From DATDRM01 sp035291705 (lineage in GTDB: Bacteria; Chloroflexota; Anaerolineae; Anaerolineales; UBA4823), in NCBI GenBank assembly GCA_035291705.1, contig DATDRM010000243.1:1-13489 (forward strand): 13,489 nt of DNA, given 5' to 3'. The notes under the pieces are model-generated. The model worked only from the letters and a program-made list of their open reading frames with translations. It was not told the origin of the DNA and did not search any database. Positions 7,905 to 13,489 of this stretch are shown here, piece after piece. How positions within the stretch are numbered: position 1 is the first letter of the stretch; every line of letters starts with the position of its first letter. The position numbers and the translations under genes were made by a program.

Positions 7905-8696
7905 CTAACTAACCTCATCTACATCCTTGTACCACTTCACCCGGTCGCCAACGCGGGCGCGCAACCTCCAGGCTGTCGACTTCGGCTCCGCCTCGATACG
8001 CGCCAGCGCCTTCTGCACCCGGCTGGCGACATCCGCATGTTGTTCGGCGCTGAGCTGTGGATAGTGCCTGGCCATTTGGCGCACCTTCTCCAGGTTCATT
8101 GTGGTAGTGCGCCATAGGCCCCAATCTTTAGCGAGCAGCTGCGCTACACGCTCCATGTTGATCTCCTCCTCATCGCTATCCCCCAAGGGATGCTCCATCA
8201 GCAGCATGATCGTGTCGATAATGTCTTTCTCATTGATCTGAAGGATCTGCATCTTTTCGAGCAGCAGCTCAGCCAATGGGATGGTCGGACTATCCACCTC
8301 GAGCCGGCCATTCCAATAGATAACATGGGAAAAGTCCAGCTTGTCGAAGAAGACATCGACATGCAGCGTGGTGTTGGGGTGATTAAAAATTGACCGGTCT
8401 CCTTCGCTGACGATGAAGACCTCGCGATCTTCCACGTAGCCGAGACCGGTCATTAAAGCTTTGATCTCCCGGGTCTGTTTCTTGTATGCGGCGAAGTCGA
8501 TGTCGGTGTATGCCCTGCCCATCGCCGCCTGCAGGTAGCCGTATTGGGTACAATGCATCTGAAAGGCCAGCGAGCCAATTACACGCATGATCACCCCGGC
8601 TTCTTCGCTGGCAGAGATGATCCGCTTGAGTTCGTTCTCGAACCTTTCCCGCTCCGCCTGATCCTGTTGACCCATCCCAATTGGATTACTTGACAT
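7905..8696 (-). CDS. Nucleotidyltransferase-fold protein of unknown substrate
   Basis: The 263-residue protein shows the minimal signature of the polymerase-beta-like nucleotidyltransferase fold: IGS (G41, S42), then TDIDF with the metal-binding pair D65 and D67, and HVDVF with the third acidic residue D114. The GS-to-DxD gap (about 22 residues) is longer than in the MNT type and nearer to AbiEii or aminoglycoside/lincosamide nucleotidyltransferases. The C-terminal half is helical and charged (EKMQILQINEKDIIDTIMLL). I recognise the family as recurrent in Chloroflexota but know no assigned function. Resistance-type, toxin-type and regulatory roles all remain open; no antitoxin-like partner lies next to it. 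The start at ATG 8694..8696 has CAGGAG six bases upstream; a longer in-frame ATG at 8720 has no ribosome binding site. It is the first gene of the minus block and is transcribed from the shared divergent promoter. Confidence 0.8.
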   Translation of the reverse strand: MSSNPIGMGQQDQAERERFENELKRIISASEEAGVIMRVIGSLAFQMHCTQYGYLQAAMGRAYTDIDFAAYKKQTREIKALMTGLGYVEDREVFIVSEGDRSIFNHPNTTLHVDVFFDKLDFSHVIYWNGRLEVDSPTIPLAELLLEKMQILQINEKDIIDTIMLLMEHPLGDSDEEEINMERVAQLLAKDWGLWRTTTMNLEKVRQMARHYPQLSAEQHADVASRVQKALARIEAEPKSTAWRLRARVGDRVKWYKDVDEVS

Positions 8697-8810
8697 AGCA
8701 CACTCCTGAATGTAGACCATTAGGGTTTGCGTAGAATCATCATAGTATACATGTTCGTATCAAACCAAGGGAGACCCTTAGGATATCAAAGCAACAAGTA
8801 GAGCAAGCTG

Positions 8811-8839
8811 ATTATAATAGAAAATGCAAAAACTTGCAA
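8811..8839 (-). promoter_or_regulatory. Leftward sigma-70-type promoter sharing its -35 with the DeoR promoter
   Basis: Read on the minus strand, the -35 is TTGCAA (8839..8834) and the -10 is a perfect TATAAT (8816..8811), 17 bp apart. The transcript would begin near 8804, giving a 5' UTR of about 108 nt before the nucleotidyltransferase-fold gene. The -35 hexamer is self-complementary and also serves the plus-strand promoter. Confidence 0.75.
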
Positions 8840-8844
8840 TTTTC
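8820..8844. promoter_or_regulatory. Near-dyad overlapping the shared -35, candidate repressor operator
   Basis: GAAAATGCAA (8820..8829) and TTGCAATTTTC (8834..8844) are inverted copies, apart from one extra base in the right arm, around AAAC. The right arm contains the -35 used on both strands, so a protein bound here would block both promoters. The adjacent DeoR-family gene is the natural candidate; this is inference from position. Confidence 0.5.
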
Positions 8845-8862
8845 TTCATATATCGCTATAAT
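8834..8862 (+). promoter_or_regulatory. Rightward sigma-70-type promoter for the DeoR regulator gene
   Basis: TTGCAA (8834..8839) and a perfect TATAAT (8857..8862) are separated by 17 bp. Transcription would start near 8869, about 45 nt before the regulator ATG at 8914. A weak ribosome binding site (AGAAGG) precedes that ATG. Confidence 0.8.
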
Positions 8863-8913
8863 TGTCTAATAATTCGTTCAATTTCCGTCATTTAAGCCAG
8901 AAGGCCCCCAGCC

Positions 8914-9708
8914 ATGAGCAAATCCCTCATCCCAGCCCAAAGGCGTGAACGGATCCAAGAATACCTGGCTATCCATAAGATTGTCCCCAGCATAGAATTG
9001 AGCGCGTTGCTGGATGTCTCGCAGGCCACCATTCGGCGTGACCTGGAATGGATGGAAAATGATGGCATCCTCGTCCGCACCCACGGCGGTGCCATCCTCA
9101 ACCAACGACTGCAATTAGAACCCGAATACCAGCAGCGTACCCAACGCAACATCGCAGAGAAACACCTGATCGGCGCCACGGCTGCCTCATTGATCGAGGA
9201 CGGCAACATCGTCTTCGTAAACAGTGGCACAACCACCACCGAGGTGATTCGCAACATCCGCAGTGGAGCTGAGATCACCGTGATCACCAACAACCTGAGC
9301 GCGGCGTTGGAAGTCGGCGAGGCTGGTTTCGAGATCATCCTGCTGGGGGGTTCCTTTCAACCGAAATCCAATTCCGTCGCCGGTCGCTTCGCAATTGAAA
9401 ACCTGGGACATATCTTCGCCCACCAGGCTTTTATCGGGGTTGACGGGATCACCCTCAAGAACGGTTTCACCGTCCCATCCAATGCCGAGGCAGAAGTCAT
9501 CCGCGTTATGCTGGAACGCACCAATGGAGCGCTCAACGTGGTGGCCGACCACACCAAATGGGGGGTGGTTTCTAATTTCCAAATTGCTCGGATCGACCAG
9601 GTACACCGGTTGATCACCGACGGAAAACTGGGCGCCAACGCCCGCGATGCTTTAACCTCCCGCGGAGTCGAGGTGTTGGTCGCTGGGAAAAGCGTCGTCA
9701 GGGCCTAA
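8914..9708 (+). CDS. DeoR/GlpR-family transcriptional repressor
   Basis: The 264-residue protein is of standard DeoR-family length. The N-terminal winged helix-turn-helix spans about residues 6-60, with recognition segment VSQATIRRDLEWME and the family signature RTHGGA (55-60). The C-terminal effector domain (about 77-235) has the sugar-phosphate-isomerase-like marks SGTTT (104-108), TNN (125-127), LLGG (143-146), IGVDGI (174-179) and ADHTKWG (211-217). DeoR proteins usually respond to phosphorylated sugars or related intermediates and repress their own and neighbouring genes. Its start at ATG 8914 sits under a clear promoter shared with the divergent gene block. It is therefore the obvious candidate to repress both directions through the dyad at 8820..8844. 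The phosphoesterase gene 60 bp downstream is probably in the same transcript. The effector is unknown. Confidence 0.93.
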   Translation: MSKSLIPAQRRERIQEYLAIHKIVPSIELSALLDVSQATIRRDLEWMENDGILVRTHGGAILNQRLQLEPEYQQRTQRNIAEKHLIGATAASLIEDGNIVFVNSGTTTTEVIRNIRSGAEITVITNNLSAALEVGEAGFEIILLGGSFQPKSNSVAGRFAIENLGHIFAHQAFIGVDGITLKNGFTVPSNAEAEVIRVMLERTNGALNVVADHTKWGVVSNFQIARIDQVHRLITDGKLGANARDALTSRGVEVLVAGKSVVRA

Positions 9709-9722
9709 ATAGGGATAAAATT

Positions 9723-9764
9723 ATGAAAACCCTAGAACCATTGGATCATCCCGACCGGAGGTAA
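9723..9764 (+). other. Possible 13-codon upstream ORF overlapping the phosphoesterase ribosome binding site
   Basis: An ATG at 9723 preceded by AGGGA reads 13 codons (MKTLEPLDHPDRR). The last two codons and the TAA lie within the GGAGGTAA that serves the next gene, and translation would end 4 bases before its ATG. This layout would allow translational coupling, but such a short ORF could be chance. Confidence 0.25.
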
Positions 9765-9768
9765 ATGA

Positions 9769-10764
9769 ATGGCGTTTTTCACTCGCAAACCCAAGAAACA
9801 AGCCACCCGCCTGTTCTTCGCCACGGACTTGCATGGCTCGGAACGCACATTTCGCAAATTCATCAACGCTGGCAAGTTTTATGACGCCAATGTGATCGTG
9901 ATGGGCGGCGACATCACCGGGAAATTGCTTATCCCGATCATCCAAGAGGGAGACGGTCACTACCGCGCCACCCTACAGGGCAGCATCCAACACCTCACCA
10001 CTGAGGAGGAACTGAAAAACCTGAACGACCGGATCGGTCTGCTCGGATTTTACAGCCAGATCATGGACGAGGATGAGTTCAAAACCCTGCAGGCCGACCC
10101 CAAAGCGGTAGAAAAGCTGTTCCACGCTAAAGCCCGCCAACGCCTGGAGGCCTGGGTCGACCTGGCTGAGACGCGCCTGGCGGGTACTGGCATTAAGTGT
10201 TTCGTCACTGGCGGCAACGACGATGACCCAGAAGTGCTGGCCCCTATACACCGGGAAGGGACACAGTCCATCTTTGGCTGCGAGAACATGATGGTTTATG
10301 TGGATGACGATCACACCATGGTCAGCGTCGGCCTGAGTACCCCCACCCCCTGGAAGACGCCGCGCGAAGTGACAGACGAGGAGCTGGGCCAGATGATCGA
10401 AAAGATGATCGCCCAGGTGCCGGATATGGGTAGTTGCATCTTTAATTTCCACGACCCACCATTGGATTCAACCCTGGATACCTGCCCAATGCTGGACTGG
10501 AATACCGATCCCCCCACCCCAATCGTCAAAGCTGGCCAGATCGTCATGCACGGCGCAGGGAGCAAGTCGGTCAGGCAAGCGATCGAAAAACACCAACCCA
10601 TGCTTGGATTGCACGGCCACATCCATGAATCGATGGCAGTAGCCAAGATCGGCCGTACAACCTGTATCAATCCAGGCAGCGAATACGGAGAAGGTGTGCT
10701 CCGCGGTTGTCTTGTGAATTTCTCTGGCGGAGCCATCGAAAGCTACCAGATGACCAGCGGATGA
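9769..10764 (+). CDS. Calcineurin-like metallophosphoesterase
   Basis: The 331-residue protein carries the full two-metal phosphoesterase motif set: DLH (D20, H22), GGD (D48), GGND (N150, D151; family consensus GNHD/E), FH (H228) and GHIH (H284, H286). An inserted charged, probably helical segment sits at about 70-135 between the second and third motifs. No signal peptide or membrane segment is present, so the enzyme is cytosolic. Families with this fold hydrolyse phosphomonoesters or phosphodiesters, including cyclic nucleotides and nucleotide polyphosphates; the substrate cannot be chosen from sequence. The start at ATG 9769 is backed by GGAGG seven bases upstream. It follows the DeoR gene by 60 bp, so it is expected to share that promoter and to be controlled together with the divergent nucleotidyltransferase and CBS genes. 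Confidence 0.9.
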   Translation: MAFFTRKPKKQATRLFFATDLHGSERTFRKFINAGKFYDANVIVMGGDITGKLLIPIIQEGDGHYRATLQGSIQHLTTEEELKNLNDRIGLLGFYSQIMDEDEFKTLQADPKAVEKLFHAKARQRLEAWVDLAETRLAGTGIKCFVTGGNDDDPEVLAPIHREGTQSIFGCENMMVYVDDDHTMVSVGLSTPTPWKTPREVTDEELGQMIEKMIAQVPDMGSCIFNFHDPPLDSTLDTCPMLDWNTDPPTPIVKAGQIVMHGAGSKSVRQAIEKHQPMLGLHGHIHESMAVAKIGRTTCINPGSEYGEGVLRGCLVNFSGGAIESYQMTSG

Positions 10765-10979
10765 TCAACTTCCCGGAAGCTTTCTAAACCAATGAAAGCT
10801 GCTCGTACTTCGTGGGCTACGCAAAACTGTCGATCTTGACCATCTGACTACAAAGCTATGAGACTATTCGACTAAATAAGGAGGCAACTATCGAGGAGAT
10901 TATGTGTTATTACAAGCTAAGGAACAATTAGGAACCGTTCTCTATTCTCTATTCTCGCATCGATAAAGGAGGAAGAAAG
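10765..10979 (+). promoter_or_regulatory. Leader region of the permease gene
   Basis: This 215-bp spacer begins with a weak hairpin (arms AGCTTTC 10778..10784 and GAAAGCT 10794..10800, no T-run), too poor to call a terminator. TTGACC at 10836..10841 is a possible -35, but no good -10 follows; the best is TATGAG at 10857 with a 15-bp gap. Two ribosome-binding-like sites (AAGGAGG near 10878, GAGGAG at 10893) lie far from the permease start. The second precedes a 9-codon ORF at 10902..10931 (MCYYKLRNN), a possible but unproven leader peptide. Confidence 0.3.
10938..10958. repeat. 7-bp tandem tract upstream of the permease
   Basis: TTCTCTA is repeated exactly twice (10938 and 10945), followed by TTCTCGC (10952). 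It ends a few bases before the AAGGAGG of the permease gene. Confidence 0.55.
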
Positions 10980-12815
10980 ATGACCGCTACCACCTCAGCA
11001 GCCAGGCCTGAAGTCTTCACCCGCAAAGCCTCTGGCCTGGTACGGGTCATGTCCCCGTATTCTGCATTCGTCTATAACATCTTAACCATGGGTCTGATCT
11101 TCCCATGGACTTACCTGTGGGCTCCAGGTGCGCTGCCTGGTGGGAAGATGGTTTGGGGTATATTGCTGGCGATGGTGATCGAGATTCCCATCGCATATGC
11201 TTATGTCTGGCTCTCGACCGCCCTACCCCGTTCCGGCGGTGATTACGTCTTTGAAAGCCGTGTCTTCGGTGGTGGGGTAGCCTTCACTGTAGTCATGTCC
11301 GGTTACGTGATCTGGATCCTGCAGTGGGTGGCTCTTTCCGGATGGCTGCTCTCCTACCTGGGATTTGCGCCGCTGTTCTTGGGGCTGGGGGCAACCCTGA
11401 ACAGCGCTGGGCTCTCGGCAGTCGGTTTGTGGTTTACGCAGCCTACCGGGATCATCATTACCAGCATCCTGAACGCGCTGGTTTCCATGCTGATCCTGGT
11501 CAGCGGTTTCAAGAACTACGTGCGCTTCCAATGGGTTATGTGGTATACGGTGCTGCTGGCCTTCGCCGTAATGTTTGCCGTGCTGTTCTTCACCCCCGCC
11601 AGCCAGTTTGTCGAGCGTATGAACGCCTTCGCTCTAGCCTCAGGTGGAGCGCCGAACTTCTACCAAACCGCCCTGGACGCCGTCAAGGGGGCCGGGATCG
11701 ACACCGCCCCGCCGTTCAGCTTCCTGTTCACCCTGCTAGTGGCGCCGATCGCCTGGACCTCACTCCAGTGGGCAACCTACAGCGCCCAACAAAACGGCGA
11801 AATCAAGGACGCTCGCTCATTCAAGAACCAATCGATCATTATGGTTGGCTCGCTGATCGTCACCGGCCTCTTGCTGGCTCTGCTGGCAGCCGGCCTGGAA
11901 CGCCTGGCTGGTTCTGAGTTTATGTATGTCGCCGGAGCAGGATACTGGTCGTTGATCCCTGAAGCGACAGTCAATGGCTTTTACCTGTGGCCTAATATTA
12001 TCGCCGTGGCGGTAACTGCCAGTCCAATCGTTGTTCTGATCATCGGCCTCGGCTACATCCTCAACTCGCACCAGATAGTGCATAACTGCTACATCGGCAT
12101 GACGCGCATCCTGGTCGCTATGTCGCTGGACCGCGTGCTGCCCGACTGGTTCAGCAAGGTGAGCGAGCGCTACCACACTCCGGTCAACGCCCACCTGGCT
12201 TACTTCCTGGCCAGCATCCCGGTCATCTTCGCATACAATCTGGTGCCCGGCTGGGTCGGCCTGACTCTGGGCGTGACCTTCGGCTGCGGTTATGTCTTCA
12301 TCATCACCTGCCTGGCTGGCGCATTATTGCCTTACCGCGCCAAGGAAGTCTACGAAGCCTCCCCGGGGGCAAAGTATAAAGTTAACGGATATGTTGGCGT
12401 GCTGTTCACCCTGCTTGGTGTGCTGGCCTTCATCTGGACTGCCTGGGTGTTCGCCCCGCAGGCTTTCACCAGCGCACTCGTCGTCTGGCTGGTGCGGCTG
12501 GGCGCCATTGTCGCCGTTGTCCTGTTCCTCTACCCGGTTCGCAACCAGATCATGGAATGGGCGCAGGGTAAGGAAATGCCCTGGCTCTCAGCCCTGGGCA
12601 TGATCGGCGGTGGCTTCGGGATGGCTATGGTGGTGGCGTTCCTGCTCGCCCCGCAGCTGGGTGTGCTGGGCAACTGGAGCGGCAGCCTTTGGGCCCAGCT
12701 CATCGCCTTCGGTATCATCGTCATCTCCGCCGTATGGTACGTCCTGGTCAAGCAGGGCCAGAAGTCGCGCGGCATCAACGTCGATTACGCCTTCAAGGAG
12801 ATCCCACCAGAGTAA
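10980..12815 (+). CDS. APC-superfamily amino acid permease
   Basis: The 611-residue protein is strongly hydrophobic, with about 12-14 membrane segments. It begins with a short cytosolic tail and the amphipathic RVMSPYSAFVYNILTMG stretch characteristic of APC transporters at helix 1. ALPRSGGDYVFESR, after helix 2, matches the conserved loop (PxSGGxYxY-like) of the superfamily. A long loop lies at about residues 205-245, and the C-terminal tail is short and charged. APC proteins import amino acids or amines, usually with protons or sodium or by exchange. The start at ATG 10980 has a strong AAGGAGG seven bases upstream. It lies between the phosphoesterase gene and a flavin dehydrogenase on the same strand, so import of the substrate of the flavin enzymes is a reasonable inference. 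The actual substrate is not readable. It is somewhat longer than typical 450-550-residue members. Confidence 0.9.
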   Translation: MTATTSAARPEVFTRKASGLVRVMSPYSAFVYNILTMGLIFPWTYLWAPGALPGGKMVWGILLAMVIEIPIAYAYVWLSTALPRSGGDYVFESRVFGGGVAFTVVMSGYVIWILQWVALSGWLLSYLGFAPLFLGLGATLNSAGLSAVGLWFTQPTGIIITSILNALVSMLILVSGFKNYVRFQWVMWYTVLLAFAVMFAVLFFTPASQFVERMNAFALASGGAPNFYQTALDAVKGAGIDTAPPFSFLFTLLVAPIAWTSLQWATYSAQQNGEIKDARSFKNQSIIMVGSLIVTGLLLALLAAGLERLAGSEFMYVAGAGYWSLIPEATVNGFYLWPNIIAVAVTASPIVVLIIGLGYILNSHQIVHNCYIGMTRILVAMSLDRVLPDWFSKVSERYHTPVNAHLAYFLASIPVIFAYNLVPGWVGLTLGVTFGCGYVFIITCLAGALLPYRAKEVYEASPGAKYKVNGYVGVLFTLLGVLAFIWTAWVFAPQAFTSALVVWLVRLGAIVAVVLFLYPVRNQIMEWAQGKEMPWLSALGMIGGGFGMAMVVAFLLAPQLGVLGNWSGSLWAQLIAFGIIVISAVWYVLVKQGQKSRGINVDYAFKEIPPE

Positions 12816-12817
12816 GA

Positions 12818-12852
12818 AGTATTCAGTACTTAGTATTCACTATTCAGTCGGA
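12818..12852. repeat. Degenerate 7-bp tandem tract after the permease stop
   Basis: AGTATTC (12818 and 12832), AGTACTT (12825), ACTATTC (12839) and AGTCGGA (12846) follow in strict 7-bp phase, beginning two bases past the stop codon. The unit is the reverse complement of the GAATACT unit seen at 1207 and 13042. Confidence 0.6.
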
Positions 12853-12857
12853 GCCCT

Positions 12858-12890
12858 TGATGTTCCGGCAGTTGAACTGCCGGAACATCA
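12858..12890. terminator. Perfect 16-bp inverted repeat after the permease gene
   Basis: TGATGTTCCGGCAGTT (12858..12873) and its exact reverse complement (12875..12890) flank a single G. As RNA this makes a very stable hairpin about 43 nt past the permease stop. No T-run follows on either strand, so it is either a terminator lacking a U-tract, an mRNA 3'-end stabiliser, or a DNA dyad for a protein. Confidence 0.55.
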
Positions 12891-12953
12891 GGACGCGGTA
12901 AACTGATAAGTGACTGACTTCAAAAAACTGAACGCCGGCCGACATCGTCGCAT

Positions 12954-13009
12954 ATGGTAATCAGTTATCAGAGTACAGTAATCATTGAACAGTCATTTGT
13001 AATCGGAGA
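12954..13009. repeat. Degenerate 7-bp tandem tract in the permease-to-oxidoreductase spacer
   Basis: Units in 7-bp phase include TCAGTTA (12961), TCAGAGT (12968), ACAGTAA (12975), TCATTGA (12982) and ACAGTCA (12989), with weaker units on either side. The copies are well diverged, so the boundaries are approximate. Confidence 0.4.
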
Positions 13010-13035
13010 AATCTGATCCCAAACGATGAACGCCG

Positions 13036-13063
13036 GATACTGAATACTGGTCACTGATCGCTT
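13036..13063. repeat. Short 7-bp tandem tract upstream of the second FAD oxidoreductase
   Basis: GATACTG (13036), AATACTG (13043) and GTCACTG (13050) repeat in phase and end just before the GAGGAGG ribosome binding site. AATACTG is also the unit at 1208..1228. Confidence 0.5.
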
Positions 13064-13084
13064 CGTTGAGGAGGCAATCCGAGC

Positions 13085-13489
13085 ATGAAAGATCAAGCCA
13101 GAGTCGTCGTCATTGGCGGCGGCATTTATGGGGTCAGCATCGCCTACCATCTGGCAAAACTGGGGTGGACAGACGTGGTTGTGCTGGAAAAAGGCGAGAT
13201 CGCCAGCGGCGAATCCGGTTATGCCGCTGGCCTGGTGACCCAATTCGCTACCTCACAAACCCTCATGCAATTCCGCAAGTACAGCATCGAAATGTACAGT
13301 GAGCTGGGATTGTTCGACCATGTCGGTAGCCTGCGTCTGGCCTCCAGCAAAGAGCAGCTGCGTGAGTTTCAGCGCGGTGCCAGCCGGGCCAGAGGCATCG
13401 GGATGGATGTAGAGGTCATCACTCCAGAGGAAGCTCTGGGCATCATGCCGCAGCTGAGCGGCGAGAACCTGTTTGGGGCGATTTACCTG
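13085..13489 (+). CDS. FAD-dependent oxidoreductase (DAO/glycine oxidase type), N-terminal part (runs off the window)
   Basis: The frame is open for 135 codons from the ATG at 13085 to the window end, with GAGGAGG ten bases upstream. It opens with a Rossmann FAD motif, VVVIGGGIYGVSIAYHL (7-23), followed by the acidic strand end VVVLE (31-35). It aligns well with the flavoprotein encoded at 4590..7028 (shared VV-IGGG, SIAYHL, DVVVLE, AGLV, GSLRLASS-like and EEAL positions), so the two are paralogues. At the position of the covalent-FAD histidine (H49 there) this protein has Y46 in ESGYAAGL, predicting non-covalent FAD. Likely an amino-acid or methylamine-type dehydrogenase or oxidase; whether a GcvT tail follows cannot be seen. 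It lies 269 bp after the permease on the same strand. Confidence 0.9.
   Translation, partial: MKDQARVVVIGGGIYGVSIAYHLAKLGWTDVVVLEKGEIASGESGYAAGLVTQFATSQTLMQFRKYSIEMYSELGLFDHVGSLRLASSKEQLREFQRGASRARGIGMDVEVITPEEALGIMPQLSGENLFGAIYL

Noticed and set aside
10778..10800. Terminator after the phosphoesterase gene
   Set aside because: The stem is only 7 AT-rich pairs with a 9-base loop and no T-run; it is mentioned only as part of the leader region.
1050..10817. Shared motif GCCYACGAAGTAC at 1050..1062 and, inverted, at 10805..10817
   Set aside because: A 12-of-13 match between both strands of a 13.5-kb window is expected many times by chance, and the flanks do not match.
12954..13063. CRISPR-like array
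   Set aside because: The repeated units are 7 bp, degenerate and directly abutting with no spacers; there is no cas gene.

Overview
The window looks like a chromosomal segment of a free-living bacterium with moderately high GC. The gene families and layout most resemble Chloroflexota (class Anaerolineae), but that assignment rests on family recognition and not on a marker gene. There are no rRNA, tRNA, CRISPR or transposon features. The window holds eleven protein genes: nine seem intact or merely cut by the window edge, one (392..984) is split by a single-base frameshift, and one is confidently real only in its N-terminal part (13085..13489).

Layout. Positions 1..8696 are all on the minus strand. 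In transcription order they are a nucleotidyltransferase-fold protein (7905..8696), a four-CBS-domain protein (7081..7893), a large dimethylglycine/sarcosine dehydrogenase-like flavoprotein with a GcvT tail (4590..7028), transketolase (2438..4423) and a HisC-like aminotransferase (1258..2370). The block ends at a hairpin terminator (1115..1154). Beyond it lie the frameshifted six-helix membrane protein and the N-terminal part of a CPBP-like membrane protein that leaves the window. On the plus strand are a DeoR/GlpR repressor (8914..9708) and a calcineurin-like phosphoesterase (9769..10764), then an APC amino-acid permease (10980..12815) and the start of a second FAD oxidoreductase (13085 onward) that is a paralogue of the first.

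How they may work together. Two N-methyl-amino-acid-type flavin dehydrogenases, an APC permease, a PLP aminotransferase and a DeoR repressor suggest uptake and oxidation of an N-methylated amino acid such as sarcosine or dimethylglycine. C1 units would pass to tetrahydrofolate through the GcvT domain. This is inferred from families and neighbourhood; the substrate cannot be read from sequence.

Most striking non-coding structure. (1) The divergent region 8697..8913 holds a symmetric bidirectional promoter. One self-complementary TTGCAA hexamer serves as -35 for both strands, with an exact TATAAT 17 bp away on each side, and a near-dyad overlaps the shared element. (2) Nearly every other spacer carries a degenerate tandem tract with a 7-bp period (8 bp in one case) and a different unit at each junction. 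(3) Three long hairpins have 16-bp arms (1077..1109, 1118..1154, 12858..12890).
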